Source: Thermococcus sp. M39
Lineage (GTDB): Archaea; Methanobacteriota_B; Thermococci; Thermococcales; Thermococcaceae
Direction of reading: 5' to 3'
Assembly: GCF_012027325.1 (NCBI RefSeq)
Contig: NZ_SNUG01000005.1
Location: 1 to 64,000, forward strand
Length of the DNA stretch: 64,000 nt
Below the pieces are notes generated by a model, which made no database searches, was not told the origin of the DNA, and was given only the letters and a program-made list of their open reading frames with translations. Shown here one piece after another: positions 8,982-17,948 of this stretch. A program made the position numbers and the translations under genes. Positions within the stretch are counted from its first letter, which is position 1; each line of letters starts with the position of its first letter.

Positions 8982-9951
8982 AGAAGAGAAAATTGAATTT
9001 CTGAAGGAGCTTGTGAGCATTTACAGCCCAAGCGGAGAAGAAGAGAAGGTTGCAAAATTTTTGGTTGAGAGCTTTGAGAGCTTTGGTGTCGAGGCTTACA
9101 TTGATGGAGTAGGGAATGTGATAGCTGAGAAAAGAGGAGATGGGAAGAGAGTACTCTTAGCTGGGCATATAGATACCGTTAAAGGCTACATCCCAGTTAG
9201 AATCGAGGACAAGTACTTATGGGGAAGGGGAAGCGTTGATGCCAAAGGGCCTTTGGCGACTTTCTTTTTCGCTTTCCTTGAAAGTAAAGCAAATTTAATT
9301 TTCGCTGGCTTAGTTGATGAAGAAAGATATTCCATTGGAGCTAAAAACTTAGATGTTCCAAGACCAGACTTTATAATCGTTGGAGAGCCAAGCGGCTTTG
9401 ATAGCGTTACAATTGGCTATAAGGGAAGCTTAACGATGAAGTTTGTGGAAAAAGTTGAGAAGTTCCATGGAAGTTTAAGCTCAAAGGGCGCTGCAGAGCT
9501 TTTAATTGAAAAATGGCTCGAGTTAAGCAGGGATTTTGGTGAAGGCTTTGATAAGCCAAGCGGGAGAATTTTGAGGTTTGAAGCCTATGAGAGGGAGTTT
9601 GATTTTTATGGGGAGATGATTGTGAATATTAGAACACCTCTCAATTATGAACCAGCAATTAAAGGAGAAATTTTAGATTTTGTTCCTGCTTACGAAGTTT
9701 CGCCAAGGAGTCCGTTGGTTAGGGCTTTTGTTAGGGCTATAAGGAAGAACGGAATAAAGCCAAGGTTGAAGAAAAAATCGGGCACAGCAGATATGAACAT
9801 CCTAGCTCCTAAGTTTGGAGTCGATGCCGTTGCTTATGGCCCTGGCGATTCAAGGCTTGACCATACTCCTTACGAACGCTTAAACTTAGAGGAATATTTG
9901 AAAGCGATAGAAGTGTTAAAAACGGCTTTAGAGGAGCTAAAAAGCATCTAA
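8968..9951 (+). CDS. lysK: LysK, LysW-lysine/ornithine hydrolase
   Basis: An M20-family zinc peptidase that releases free lysine (or ornithine) and regenerates LysW. Metal and catalytic residues are visible in LAGHIDTV near residue 68 (first zinc histidine and aspartate), [10 protein letters not shown] near 90 (bridging aspartate), and [10 protein letters not shown] near 116 (catalytic and ligand glutamates). The C-terminal KSGTADMNI and [14 protein letters not shown] blocks are family signatures. It ends the operon and overlaps the tail of the convergent HAD gene by 15 bases, so the lysine and histidine operons share a convergent 3' end. Confidence 0.92.
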   Translation: MKISEEEKIEFLKELVSIYSPSGEEEKVAKFLVESFESFGVEAYIDGVGNVIAEKRGDGKRVLLAGHIDTVKGYIPVRIEDKYLWGRGSVDAKGPLATFFFAFLESKANLIFAGLVDEERYSIGAKNLDVPRPDFIIVGEPSGFDSVTIGYKGSLTMKFVEKVEKFHGSLSSKGAAELLIEKWLELSRDFGEGFDKPSGRILRFEAYEREFDFYGEMIVNIRTPLNYEPAIKGEILDFVPAYEVSPRSPLVRAFVRAIRKNGIKPRLKKKSGTADMNILAPKFGVDAVAYGPGDSRLDHTPYERLNLEEYLKAIEVLKTALEELKSI

Positions 9952-10674
9952 AAGCTTTTCTATAGCTTCATTCACATCTTTGACATCTCCTCCCACCATG
10001 AGGAAGCCAAAGTCTTTCCCATAGGCTTTTTTGTAATTCTCTACCAAAAGACCATCGTTTATTGTATCCCCAATGTAAATTCCTTCCTCACCTTTTGTGA
10101 GATGCCAAAGAGCTTTTGGATCTGGCTTAACGTAAAGCTCTCTTGTTACAGCGTTTTCGAAGTGAAAACCAAGTATTTTCTCTGCTAACTCAAGCTCCAA
10201 GGCACTCCTCCCTGTTACAACCCCAAGCTTGAATCTTTCATTGGCCTTTTCTAAAAGCTCTCTTTTCACTATTGGCTTTTCCTTCTTCCAAAGACCCTCA
10301 AAGTCGAAAGCTCTCTCTTTATAGTACTCACCTAGGTAGAATGTGTTGAAAATCCTCTCAATGCTCTTAGGATCTATTACTATTCCAAACTGCTTCCTAA
10401 CCCAACCTATTCCTTCTCCAGCTGGGAAGTCTTGCACAAAGTTCCTTAAGTCTCCAGTCAAGGCTCCAATTATCAAAGCTTCGCTAACTTTGAAGTCATC
10501 TCCAAATGCTCCTTTCCTTCGTAAATCCCTTATTAGATCTAATTCGACTTCAATGCTTTTGCCGAGCTTTTTTAGGAAGTACTCAACGGTTAGCTTTGTT
10601 GCCAAGTCATAGCTCTCGCTCACGTCAATTAAAACACCGTCAATATCAAAGATTAGCCATTTCAGCTCCTTCAT
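9937..10674 (-). CDS. HAD-family phosphatase, probable histidinol-phosphatase
   Basis: A HAD subfamily IA hydrolase of 245 residues: nucleophile motif FDIDGVLID (residues 9-17), second motif VVTGRS, lysine in KPDPKA, and acidic GDTINDG. It is the last gene of the histidine operon, which otherwise lacks the histidinol-phosphate phosphatase step. A HAD-type histidinol-phosphatase from the same genomic position has been described in Thermococcus onnurineus, so this assignment is good although the fold is generic. The ATG lies 35 bases after hisC. Its 3' end overlaps lysK on the other strand by 15 bases. Confidence 0.82.
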   Translation of the reverse strand: MKELKWLIFDIDGVLIDVSESYDLATKLTVEYFLKKLGKSIEVELDLIRDLRRKGAFGDDFKVSEALIIGALTGDLRNFVQDFPAGEGIGWVRKQFGIVIDPKSIERIFNTFYLGEYYKERAFDFEGLWKKEKPIVKRELLEKANERFKLGVVTGRSALELELAEKILGFHFENAVTRELYVKPDPKALWHLTKGEEGIYIGDTINDGLLVENYKKAYGKDFGFLMVGGDVKDVNEAIEKLLDAF

Positions 10675-10709
10675 TAGTTAACCCCCTAAATTATAGCTCA
10701 TGCAGGCAA

Positions 10710-11717
10710 TCAGTATTCTTCTTCCAAAAACTCCTTTAATGCTTTAATAAACTCGTCGTTTTCCTCTTTCTTGCCGATGGTAACTCTTATGTGTCCTTCC
10801 AACCTTCCGCCGAGCTTTCTCACCACGATGCCCCTCTCAAGAAGGAACTCATAGGCATTTAAGCGCATAAGCAGAAAGTTTGCCTCGCTTGGATACGCGT
10901 AATCTTTGAATTCTTTATAGATGCGCTCGCGTTCTTTAATTATGTAATTGATGTTTTGTTTAACTAAATCATAGTGGTCAAGCATAAGCTCTGCTATCCT
11001 CATTGAAATGACATTTAAGCTGAAAGGCGCTTTAATTCTTAAAAGATAGTCGATGATCTTTTCATTGGCAACAGCATAACCCACTCTAACCCCAGCTAAT
11101 CCAAAGGCCTTTGAAAAGGTTCTTAAAACGATTAAGTTCTCGTATTCGTTTACCAAATCAAGGTTGCTCTTTTTTGCAAATTCAACGTAAGCCTCGTCCA
11201 GTATTACAGGTGCCCCAGTCTCGAGAACGCTTATTATCCTCTCCCTCTCTTGCATATTTCCCGTAGGATTGTTTGGTGAGCAGATAAATATAGCCCTAGC
11301 ATTCTCTGCGTAGTCCTCAATGTTTCTCAGCTTAAAGTTCTCATCCAAGGGAACATCAACAACTTTGACCCCTTCAAGTTTAGCGTAGAAGGAGTACATA
11401 GCAAAAGTTGGGGAACTTATGACAATGTGTTCTCCTTCAAAGAGCTTTAAAATTAGGCTTATTAGCTCATCGCTTCCGTTTCCAACGATTATGTTTTCCT
11501 TCTCAAAGCCCAAAAACTCTGCTAACCTCTCCCTTAATGAGTCTGCTGTTATGTGTGGGTACCTGTTCAGGGGAATTCTCTTAAGCTCCTCGAAGATTTC
11601 CTTCTTAATCTCATCCGGCAAGTCGAAGGGACTCTCATTCTTGTCGAGCCAAATTTTGTAATCCCCCTCCAAAACCCTGTAAGGCTCAAAGCTTTTGACT
11701 AATTCTTGAATTTTCAC
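10710..11717 (-). CDS. hisC: Histidinol-phosphate aminotransferase
   Basis: A class I/II PLP aminotransferase (335 residues) making histidinol phosphate from imidazole-acetol phosphate and glutamate. Visible are [12 protein letters not shown] near the N-terminus, VGNGSDELI near 78, CSPNNPTGN near 146, the PLP aspartate in [10 protein letters not shown] near 170-179, and the Schiff-base lysine in [16 protein letters not shown] near 198-213. The start is GTG at 11717 with GGAGG immediately upstream, overlapping the hisIE stop by four bases. It is slightly shorter than bacterial HisC, as is usual in archaea. Confidence 0.93.
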   Translation of the reverse strand: MKIQELVKSFEPYRVLEGDYKIWLDKNESPFDLPDEIKKEIFEELKRIPLNRYPHITADSLRERLAEFLGFEKENIIVGNGSDELISLILKLFEGEHIVISSPTFAMYSFYAKLEGVKVVDVPLDENFKLRNIEDYAENARAIFICSPNNPTGNMQERERIISVLETGAPVILDEAYVEFAKKSNLDLVNEYENLIVLRTFSKAFGLAGVRVGYAVANEKIIDYLLRIKAPFSLNVISMRIAELMLDHYDLVKQNINYIIKERERIYKEFKDYAYPSEANFLLMRLNAYEFLLERGIVVRKLGGRLEGHIRVTIGKKEENDEFIKALKEFLEEEY

Positions 11718-12340
11718 TTCCTCCGCCTCCTCAACTCTTCCATAACTTCCCCTAAGCTTATTTCATTGTAGGCAAGCAAAACCAGCAAATGATAAAGCAA
11801 ATCAGCAGTCTCGTAAATTATTCTCTCCCTTCCTTCAGCGACTAAAACCTCAATTGCCTCCTCTCCAAACTTCTTGTAGATTTTCTCCTTCCCCTCTTTG
11901 AACAGCTTCGACGTATAGGAACCTTCCTTTGGATTCTCCTTTCGCTGCTTTATCAACTCTTCAAGCTCTCTCAGGATTGTGAGCGAGTAGTCTATTCCGC
12001 CAACGGCTTTCTCGGGTTCTCCTAGCTTTCTGTAAAAGCATGAGTAGTTCCCCGTGTGGCACGCAACACCAACTTGCTCAACAATTAAAAGCAAAGCGTC
12101 GTTGTCGCAGTCTATCCTAATCTCCTTTACTCTTTGAACGTTCCCACTAACCTCACCCTTCATCCTAATTCTCTTTTGACTCCTTGAATAGTAGTGGGCG
12201 TAACCCGTTTCAAGCGTCTTCACTAAAGCTTCTTTGTTCATGTAAGCTAAGGTCAGCACCTCTCCTTTTGTATCTTGGACAATTACTGGGACAATTCCAT
12301 TGTTCTTCTCCCAGTTGACTTTTTCAATAAGCTCCTTCAT
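11714..12340 (-). CDS. hisIE: Bifunctional phosphoribosyl-AMP cyclohydrolase / phosphoribosyl-ATP pyrophosphohydrolase
   Basis: A fusion of HisI (N-terminal, about residues 1-105) and HisE (C-terminal, about 110-208), which perform the third and second steps of histidine synthesis. HisI shows the [10 protein letters not shown] and [14 protein letters not shown] blocks whose cysteines and aspartates bind zinc and magnesium. HisE shows the [12 protein letters not shown] and [10 protein letters not shown] helices with acidic metal ligands. The ATG at 12340 is preferred because GGAGTGA lies five bases upstream; GTG at 12349 and ATG at 12346 are also in frame. Confidence 0.93.
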   Translation of the reverse strand: MKELIEKVNWEKNNGIVPVIVQDTKGEVLTLAYMNKEALVKTLETGYAHYYSRSQKRIRMKGEVSGNVQRVKEIRIDCDNDALLLIVEQVGVACHTGNYSCFYRKLGEPEKAVGGIDYSLTILRELEELIKQRKENPKEGSYTSKLFKEGKEKIYKKFGEEAIEVLVAEGRERIIYETADLLYHLLVLLAYNEISLGEVMEELRRRRK

Positions 12341-12345
12341 TTTCA

Positions 12346-13101
12346 TCACTCCAGTCTTATAGGAACACCTTTCTTAGCTAGGTATTCTTTCAGCTCTCTA
12401 ACCGTGTACTTTCCATAGTGGAATATCGAAGCTGCCAAAGCTGCTTCAGCACCTATTTTAAACGCTTCATAAAAGTGCTCTGGACTTCCAGCACCTCCAG
12501 AGGCTATAACTGGAATATCCACAGCTTCAACAATCGCTTTAGTCAGCGGAATATCAAAGCCTTGCTGAGTTCCATCTGTGTCCATTGACGTCAAGAGTAT
12601 TTCTCCAGCACCTAAGCGCTCAACTTCCTTTGCCCACTCTATAGCATCAATTCCCCTTGCTTTTCTTCCCCCGTGAGTATAAACCTCCCAGTATTCGCCG
12701 TTCCACTTTGCATCAATTGCTATGACTAAATTCGCACTCCCAACAACTTTTGCCGCTTCGCTTACGAGCTTGGGATTGTCAACGGCCGCTGTATTTAGGA
12801 AAACCTTATCGGCACCGCTTTTGATTATCTCTCTTATCTCTTCGACGCTCCTAATTCCTCCACCAACTGTAAATGGGACGTAGATTTCTTCAGCTATTCT
12901 CTTAACCAAATCGAGGAGGATTTTTCTTTTTTCGTAAGATGCGGTAATATCTAAGAAAACTATCTCGTCTATTCCTTCTTCCTCATAGCGCTTCGCTAAT
13001 TCTATTGGGTCTCCAGCGTCGCGAATGTTTTGAAACTTTATCCCTTTGACCACTCTGCCTTCCTTTATATCTAAAGCCGCGATAATTCTCTTAGCTAACA
13101 T
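12346..13101 (-). CDS. hisF: Imidazole glycerol phosphate synthase, cyclase subunit
   Basis: A (beta-alpha)8 barrel of 251 residues that uses ammonia from HisH to close the imidazole ring. Catalytic aspartates are in AALDIKEG (residue about 10) and [10 protein letters not shown] (about 130). Phosphate loops are VGGGIRS and [10 protein letters not shown]. The start at 13101 follows AGGTGA with five bases between and matches the usual MLAKRIIA N-terminus. The in-frame GTG at 13110 would overlap the hisA stop. HisF lies two genes downstream of its HisH partner, with hisA between. Confidence 0.95.
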   Translation of the reverse strand: MLAKRIIAALDIKEGRVVKGIKFQNIRDAGDPIELAKRYEEEGIDEIVFLDITASYEKRKILLDLVKRIAEEIYVPFTVGGGIRSVEEIREIIKSGADKVFLNTAAVDNPKLVSEAAKVVGSANLVIAIDAKWNGEYWEVYTHGGRKARGIDAIEWAKEVERLGAGEILLTSMDTDGTQQGFDIPLTKAIVEAVDIPVIASGGAGSPEHFYEAFKIGAEAALAASIFHYGKYTVRELKEYLAKKGVPIRLE

Positions 13102-13102
13102 C

Positions 13103-13792
13103 TCAATCACCTAAGACATTTAACAGCTCTTCTAAAGTAACCTTACCTTCATAGAGGGCTTTTCCCACAATAGCGCCGGAAAATCCAATCTCTCTAAGCT
13201 TTAGTACATCGCTTACGCTTGAGACGCCGCCAGCATAGATGAACTCTTCTCTATCCCAAAAGCGGTTAATCTTTTCAATTCCCATCAAAGTGCCATCTCT
13301 TTCGATTGCCGTGTAAATAAACCTTTTAACGTATTTTCTAAGCATTTCGTAGGCTTCCTCAACACTTATTGAGCTCTCCTCAAGCCAGCCTTTCACTGCT
13401 ATCTTTCCGCCCTTGGCATCTAAGCTAACAGTAATTCCTTCAAAATCTTGTGTTACTTTTTCTAAAAACTCCAAGTCAAAGGCTTTCGTGCTAATTATGA
13501 CGTTTTCGACGCCGATTTCATAAGCCTTTGCTATGCTCTCGTAATCTCTGAAGCCACCTCCAAGCTGAATCCTCAGTCCTGTCTCCTCTATTATTTGCTT
13601 AACAACATCAAAATTTTGAGGCTTTCCGCTAAAAGCTCCATCTAAGTCCACTATGTGGATTTTGTCAACGTATTCGGCGAAACCCTTAGCTATCTCCACC
13701 GGCTCACCATAAACTTTCACTTTATCCTTTCTTCCTTTGTAGAGGCGAACGGCTTTTCCGTTCATTAAATCGATAGCGGGATAAATTTTCAT
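13103..13792 (-). CDS. hisA: ProFAR isomerase (phosphoribosylformimino-AICAR ribotide isomerase)
   Basis: A (beta-alpha)8 barrel of 229 residues catalysing the Amadori rearrangement before HisF. The N-terminal [18 protein letters not shown] holds the first catalytic aspartate; the second is in [11 protein letters not shown] near residue 129. Phosphate loops are LGGGFRD and AGGVSS. The ATG at 13792 is chosen because AGGAGG ends eight bases before it. Longer frames starting inside hisH (up to 13885) are not supported. The HisA and HisF barrels are homologous, as expected from ancient duplication. Confidence 0.94.
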   Translation of the reverse strand: MKIYPAIDLMNGKAVRLYKGRKDKVKVYGEPVEIAKGFAEYVDKIHIVDLDGAFSGKPQNFDVVKQIIEETGLRIQLGGGFRDYESIAKAYEIGVENVIISTKAFDLEFLEKVTQDFEGITVSLDAKGGKIAVKGWLEESSISVEEAYEMLRKYVKRFIYTAIERDGTLMGIEKINRFWDREEFIYAGGVSSVSDVLKLREIGFSGAIVGKALYEGKVTLEELLNVLGD

Positions 13793-13794
13793 CT

Positions 13795-14385
13795 TCATAA
13801 CCTCCTGAAGTTCGCTAAGAGCTTTAACCCGTTTCTGCTCGACTTTTCTGGATGGAACTGAACCGCGTAAACGTTGTCCCTGCATACTGCGGATGTAAAA
13901 ATCACTTCGTTGCCCTTCGACTGATAGTCAGTAACCCCTACGACTATGCTCTCGTCTTGGGGATCTGCGTAGTAGGAGTGGACAAAGTAGAAGTAAGCTC
14001 CATCCTTTATGCCCTCGAAGAGTGGACAGTCCTTTTTCTGCCGCACCTGGTTCCAGCCAATGTGCGGCGTTCTAACGCCTCTAAAGCGCACAACTTTGCC
14101 TTCAAATACGCCAAGACCTCTGCTTCCTGGGCTCTCTTCACTCTCTTCAAAGAGCAGCTGAAGCCCAAGGCATATGCCAAGGAAGGGTTTTCCATCGTTT
14201 ATGGCATCTAAGATAACTCCCCTCAAAGGCTCAAGCTTCTCCATCACAGCTCCAAAGTTTCCAACGCCGGGCAAAACTATTTTCTCAGCTTTCTCTATTT
14301 CATAGGGATCGCTCGTAATGACTCCATCTAAAGCTTTTCTTACGTTGGCTAAGTTACCAATTCCTAAATCAACTATCGCAATCAC
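13795..14385 (-). CDS. hisH: Imidazole glycerol phosphate synthase, glutaminase subunit
   Basis: A class I glutamine amidotransferase of 196 residues supplying ammonia to HisF. The triad is visible: nucleophile cysteine in FLGICLGLQLLFEES near residue 75, and histidine and glutamate in VQFHPEKSS near 178-184. The oxyanion loop LPGVGNFG is near 37. It starts at GTG 14385, five bases after a GGGGGTG site. Unlike the rest of the operon it does not overlap the preceding his gene; 135 bases separate it from hisB. Confidence 0.94.
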   Translation of the reverse strand: MIAIVDLGIGNLANVRKALDGVITSDPYEIEKAEKIVLPGVGNFGAVMEKLEPLRGVILDAINDGKPFLGICLGLQLLFEESEESPGSRGLGVFEGKVVRFRGVRTPHIGWNQVRQKKDCPLFEGIKDGAYFYFVHSYYADPQDESIVVGVTDYQSKGNEVIFTSAVCRDNVYAVQFHPEKSSRNGLKLLANFRRL

Positions 14386-14397
14386 TACAACACCCCC

Positions 14398-14520
14398 TCA
14401 GCCCTTTGCTTCGCAAAGCGCTGGCGGAAATTTTCCATCTGCCAAAGGCTTGTCCCCACAGTTGGTGTTCCAATATGCCTTTTGAGTGCATTTTAGGTTG
14501 CTCTCTACGGAATTTCTCAT
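14398..14520 (-). CDS. Small 40-residue open frame between hisB and hisH
   Basis: Immediately after the hisB stop an ATG (14520) opens a 40-codon frame ending 13 bases before hisH. AAAGGGGTG lies about eight bases upstream of the ATG. The product (MRNSVESNLK at the start, PPALCEAKG at the end) has three cysteines and no recognisable domain. The DNA contains a perfect hairpin near its 3' end (14404-14418). All other junctions of this operon overlap or are a few bases apart except hisC to the HAD gene, so the segment looks inserted. It could be a micro-protein, a regulatory RNA element or a neutral insertion. Confidence 0.3.
   Translation of the reverse strand: MRNSVESNLKCTQKAYWNTNCGDKPLADGKFPPALCEAKG
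14404..14418 (-). repeat. Short perfect hairpin inside the his operon
   Basis: CTTTGC and GCAAAG form a six-base-pair stem around a TTC loop in the hisB-hisH spacer, just before the hisH ribosome site. It could slow RNA decay or tune hisH translation. It is not followed by a U run, so it is not a standard terminator. Confidence 0.5.
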
Positions 14521-15051
14521 TCACAACACCCCTTTGGTGCTCTCTAAACGCTCACTTTCGCTTAAAGCCTGCCTTAGAGCAACACCAAGTCCCTTAAATG
14601 TAGCCTCGACTATGTGGTGTGCATTAACTCCAGCCAGCTGCTTCACGTGAATTGTGGCATTGAGAGTTCTTGCCAGCGCCCAGAGGAACTCCCTAACCAG
14701 AGTAACCTCGAAGCCTTCCTCGCTCTCCTTTATATCGAACTCAAGGTTGAGGTATGGCCTCGAGATGTCAACGGCGACAAGGACTAATGCATCATCCATT
14801 GGCATTATTGCGTTCCCAAAGCGCGCTATTTTCTTGCCTTTAATTTTCTCTTTGAGCTCTTCTCCAAGGACTATACCTAAGTCCTCCCAGAGATGATGTC
14901 TTAAGTCATAGCTCGCTTTAATGTTGGCTTTCTCACGCATGTAAAAGAATAAAGCGGTAAGGAGGTGGTCAAATACTCTATCTCCTGTTTCTATGCTCCC
15001 CTCAATGCCAACCTCAACAATTATGTCAGTCTCTTTCGTTTTGCGTCTCAT
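14521..15051 (-). CDS. hisB: Imidazoleglycerol-phosphate dehydratase
   Basis: A manganese-dependent dehydratase, monofunctional HisB type, 176 residues. The two metal-binding repeats are visible as [12 protein letters not shown] near residues 50-61 and [13 protein letters not shown] near 144-156. The [13 protein letters not shown] block is near 23-35. It is somewhat shorter than bacterial HisB and keeps both histidine clusters. The ATG overlaps the hisD stop by four bases. The next conserved his gene is hisH, after the 135-base spacer. Confidence 0.93.
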   Translation of the reverse strand: MRRKTKETDIIVEVGIEGSIETGDRVFDHLLTALFFYMREKANIKASYDLRHHLWEDLGIVLGEELKEKIKGKKIARFGNAIMPMDDALVLVAVDISRPYLNLEFDIKESEEGFEVTLVREFLWALARTLNATIHVKQLAGVNAHHIVEATFKGLGVALRQALSESERLESTKGVL

Positions 15052-16181
15052 TTTCTAACCTCCATTGACTTCTTGTGCATCTCCATTCCCTCTATCTCAG
15101 CCAACCTAATTCCGAGATAGCGCTCGCTTAGGAATTCTTCTCTGCTGACGTACGCTAAGCTTATCCTTTTCATGAAGTCCATAACTGTTAAAACCCCGCT
15201 GAACTTCGCAGCTCCCCCGGTTGGCAGAACGTGGTTAACTCCAAGGAAATAATCAGCCGCTGGCACCGGTGTGTATTCGCCGAGATAAATCGCTCCAGCG
15301 TTTTCAATTAAATCCACGAGCTTCAGTGGTTCCTTTGTGATTATCTCCAAGTGTTCTGGAGCTATCTCGTTAGCTTTTTCGGCACATTCCTCCAAGCTTT
15401 CACACAGGACAACTTCAATTCCGTCCCTTCTGCAGTACTCCGCTAATTCCTTTGAAGTCGTTAAAAGCCAAGCCTTGCTATCTTTTCCGTGCTCCAGCTG
15501 GGAAAGCAAATCGTATAAAACATACTCCTTATCTGCTGTCTCATCGGCTATAACAGCTATTTCTGATGGTCCAGCTAAGCTGTCAATTCCTACAACACCA
15601 AAGACCTGCCTCTTTGCTTCGTTCACGAACTTATTGCCTGGACCGAAGATTTTGTCTACTTTCTTCATTCCAATGCCGTAAGCCATTGCTCCAATCGCTT
15701 GGATTCCACCGAGCTTGTAGACCTCTTTGATACCGAGAAGCTTTGCAACATAGAGGATGTACGGATTGACTTTGCCGTTTTTAGGTGGTGTTGTAACTGC
15801 TATCTCCTTAACACCAGCTATCTTCGCTGGAACTCCAACCATCATGAGTGTCGAAGGCAGAGGCTTCCCTCCAGGGACGTAGATACCGATCCTCCTTATC
15901 GGCTTGTAGATTATACCATAAAGCGAAGCGTTCTTTATGTAGAGCTTATCGCTCTCAAGCTGTTTCTCGTGATACTCCCAGATTCTTTCTATTGTGCGCT
16001 TGATTATTTTCTTATCCTTCTCTGGAATTTGCCTCTCCGCTTCTTCAAACTCTTCTTCACTAACAAGGAATTCCCCATCATAGCCGTCAAACTTCCTTGA
16101 GTATTCCTTTACAGCTTCAATACCTCTTTCCCTTATGTCTTTCAAAATTTGAGCCACATAGCTTTCTAACTCAAAATTCAT
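15048..16181 (-). CDS. hisD: Histidinol dehydrogenase
   Basis: Catalyses the last two NAD-dependent oxidations from histidinol to histidine. Visible are [14 protein letters not shown] near residues 103-116, [18 protein letters not shown] near 178-195, [12 protein letters not shown] near 201-212, LSQLEHGKD near 226 (zinc ligands), APEHLE near 276, and the [16 protein letters not shown] block near 320-335. At 377 residues it is compact relative to about 430 in bacteria. The ATG at 16181 lies eight bases after GGAGGT. An in-frame TTG at 16190 overlaps that site and is rejected. Confidence 0.93.
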   Translation of the reverse strand: MNFELESYVAQILKDIRERGIEAVKEYSRKFDGYDGEFLVSEEEFEEAERQIPEKDKKIIKRTIERIWEYHEKQLESDKLYIKNASLYGIIYKPIRRIGIYVPGGKPLPSTLMMVGVPAKIAGVKEIAVTTPPKNGKVNPYILYVAKLLGIKEVYKLGGIQAIGAMAYGIGMKKVDKIFGPGNKFVNEAKRQVFGVVGIDSLAGPSEIAVIADETADKEYVLYDLLSQLEHGKDSKAWLLTTSKELAEYCRRDGIEVVLCESLEECAEKANEIAPEHLEIITKEPLKLVDLIENAGAIYLGEYTPVPAADYFLGVNHVLPTGGAAKFSGVLTVMDFMKRISLAYVSREEFLSERYLGIRLAEIEGMEMHKKSMEVRK

Positions 16182-16788
16182 CTTTGACAACCTCCTTAAT
16201 TTTTAAAACAAGCTCGTTAATCTCCCTAAACTTCGTCTTTTGGGAGATTCTGTTCACCAAAAGCAAAGCCGAAACATCCATAATCTTCTCCACCTCAACT
16301 AACCCATTGGCTCTCAATGTGTTTCCCGTCTCGACGATGTCAACGATGGCATCTGCAATCCCAATTTTTGGGGCAAGCTCGATGCTTCCGTGAAGCTTTA
16401 TCACTTCAACCTCGACTCCTCTCCTCTCAAAGAACTTCCTTGCAAGGTTTGGGTATTTGGTGGCTATCCTAAAACCGTCCATCTCTTCAACGCTGACTGC
16501 ATTTTCTTTGGGCATCGCCAAGCTTAAGCGGCACTTTCCAAAAGGCAGCTCAAGAGGAACGAGGACGTCACTTTCCCTTTCCTCAACAACATCGCTTCCA
16601 GCTATGCCAACGTCAACGCCATACTCGACGTAAACCGGGACATCAAAAGCCCTTGCAAGGAGGAGCTCATATCTGCCGTTTTTTACCATCAATTCTCTGT
16701 TCTCTGGTGGCCTAAGCTCAATCCCAGCTTTTCGTAGGATTTCAAGCGAATCCTTGAATAGTCGTCCTTTTGGAAGAACAAATCTCAT
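16171..16788 (-). CDS. hisG: ATP phosphoribosyltransferase, short catalytic subunit
   Basis: The first committed enzyme of histidine synthesis (PRPP plus ATP). At 205 residues it is the short form that lacks the C-terminal regulatory domain and needs HisZ. Conserved blocks are LPKGRLF at the N-terminus, VGIAGSDVV near 61-69, and the PRPP loop [17 protein letters not shown] near 146-162. It overlaps hisZ by four bases upstream and hisD by 11 downstream. Confidence 0.93.
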   Translation of the reverse strand: MRFVLPKGRLFKDSLEILRKAGIELRPPENRELMVKNGRYELLLARAFDVPVYVEYGVDVGIAGSDVVEERESDVLVPLELPFGKCRLSLAMPKENAVSVEEMDGFRIATKYPNLARKFFERRGVEVEVIKLHGSIELAPKIGIADAIVDIVETGNTLRANGLVEVEKIMDVSALLLVNRISQKTKFREINELVLKIKEVVKDEF

Positions 16789-17675
16789 TCTTCCACCTCC
16801 ACTGGAATGCCGAGCTTTACGAGCTCTTTTGCAAGCTTGTATGCTTCTTTCAGCTCCCCTCCGATTCTCTTTCTGCTCTTCTCTATCTTCCCGTCAAAGA
16901 GCTTTGAGAGTGCATTTAAGTCAAAGGCGAATCCAAAAGCGCTGACTCCTTTAAATGTATACTCTCCGCCGCCTCCGAGCGGTTTTCCAATCTTTGGAGA
17001 ATAGACCTCAAAGATTATGTCGCTGTAGTAAGGAAGAGGTCTTATTGTGCCGAAATCTATGAAGACTCTCTCATCGTCAACTGCCTCGATAATTTTATTG
17101 AGCTTTTCGTATTCACAGCTCTTTCCCCTAAAGTTGAACAGCTGCCAGAGCTCTTCTTTCTTCTCCTCGTTTATAGGCAGTCTTTCAATGATTTCGAAGT
17201 TTCTTCTCGTCAAGGCTCTGAAAATTTCTGCTTTGAATTCTTCAATTCCTTCAATTGCTCTCTCCCAGACCTTCAAGCTGCCGACGTCGATGTAGAAATC
17301 CTTGATGCCAAGTGCTTCGAGGGAAGTTATAACAGTTAAAAGAACCTCGACCTGCATTTTGACGTCTTCTCCGCCGATAAACTCAACTCCAGCCTGCCAG
17401 TTCCCTTTAATCCCCCCATTCAGCACTTCACTGATGTAGTAGAGCTTAAGCTTCCTCGGCTCCTTGAGGTTTGCAAGTATCTGAGATGTTAGGTCTGGCT
17501 TTATTATGTAAAATCCATTATTGTAGGCAAATTTTGTTCCTTTTCTAAGCTGCTCGCTGAACTCTTCTATCGTTGGCAAAAATATCTCTCTATAACCCCA
17601 AAGCTCAAATGTTCGCCTTAAATACTTTGTAATATCCGCTAACCTCTCTGATTCGGAAAATAAATCCTTCTTCAA
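16785..17675 (-). CDS. hisZ: ATP phosphoribosyltransferase regulatory subunit HisZ
   Basis: A histidyl-tRNA-synthetase-like protein without anticodon domain (296 residues) that activates short HisG and senses histidine. Class II synthetase motif-like segments are [17 protein letters not shown] near residues 18-34, KPDLTSQIL near 60, and [10 protein letters not shown] near 241. The start is TTG at 17675, about seven bases after GGAGGG, and overlaps the stop of a preceding short frame as TTGA. That places another translated element ahead of hisZ. HisZ with short HisG is common in bacteria and occurs in some archaea. Confidence 0.88.
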   Translation of the reverse strand: MKKDLFSESERLADITKYLRRTFELWGYREIFLPTIEEFSEQLRKGTKFAYNNGFYIIKPDLTSQILANLKEPRKLKLYYISEVLNGGIKGNWQAGVEFIGGEDVKMQVEVLLTVITSLEALGIKDFYIDVGSLKVWERAIEGIEEFKAEIFRALTRRNFEIIERLPINEEKKEELWQLFNFRGKSCEYEKLNKIIEAVDDERVFIDFGTIRPLPYYSDIIFEVYSPKIGKPLGGGGEYTFKGVSAFGFAFDLNALSKLFDGKIEKSRKRIGGELKEAYKLAKELVKLGIPVEVEE

Positions 17676-17772
17676 AATAATCCCTCCGAGAACTTTTCGA
17701 TGAGAATATCTCCCGCTAAATAATGTCCAACTAAGCTAAGTGCTCCAGAACAGTCAATGATGATGGTAGTAA
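17672..17772 (-). pseudogene. Coding-like frame in the his leader, second half of a possible frameshifted gene
   Basis: A frame lacking its own start runs into a TGA that overlaps the hisZ TTG start. It reads like protein (DCSGALSLVGHYLAGDILIE in its middle), and its end carries the hisZ Shine-Dalgarno. It lies in the +1 frame relative to the short ORF at 17754-17852, and a single +1 shift at CAT-TGA-C would join them into a 59-residue protein. No family was recognised. It may be a decayed small gene, a sequencing indel, or a programmed shift. Confidence 0.4.
17714..17725 (-). promoter_or_regulatory. Possible proximal promoter of hisZ
   Basis: On the minus strand CATTATTTAG lies about 45 bases before the hisZ TTG. 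Initiation near 17693 would give a leader of about 18 bases containing GGAGGG. It is weaker than the distal TATA box and has no clear BRE. Confidence 0.3.
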
Positions 17773-17852
17773 CTCACCAGAAAAGCCATGGAAAAGTTAA
17801 CTTCTTCTCTAAAGTTTGTACCTCTTTTGTTGTCTATTCCTCCCCCTCTCAT
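17754..17852 (-). CDS. Short ORF ending in Tyr-Tyr-His-His-His at the head of the his operon
   Basis: A 32-codon frame (MRGGGIDNKRG at the start, VSYYHHH at the end) starts seven bases after GAGGTG. It sits where a transcript from the TATA box at 17886-17894 would begin. The last five codons are TAC TAC CAT CAT CAT, followed by TGA. It lies about 80 bases before hisZ with no other gene between. Bacterial his operons use histidine-rich leader peptides for attenuation; such control is not established in archaea, so a regulatory role is inference. Alternatively it is the front half of a frameshifted gene. Confidence 0.4.
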   Translation of the reverse strand: MRGGGIDNKRGTNFREEVNFSMAFLVSYYHHH

Positions 17853-17885
17853 TTTTAAACACCTCAACTCCCAATGTCTTGCACC

Positions 17886-17927
17886 CTATATAAGTTTAAC
17901 CTATTGAAAGTTTGTCAATATGACAAA
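17886..17927 (-). promoter_or_regulatory. Distal his promoter with an adjacent perfect palindrome
   Basis: On the minus strand a BRE-like GGTTAAA (17901-17895) precedes the TATA box CTTATATAG (17894-17886). Just upstream is the perfect inverted repeat TTTGTCA-ATA-TGACAAA at 17911-17927. A palindrome abutting the BRE can block TBP/TFB or recruit an activator. Expected initiation is near 17863, immediately before the short leader ORF. Confidence 0.6.
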
Positions 17928-17948
17928 AGTTTGCGAAAAATATTAGGT

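Noticed and set aside
13852-14211. 119-codon plus-strand frame
   Set aside because: Antisense to hisH, whose family motifs are unmistakable.
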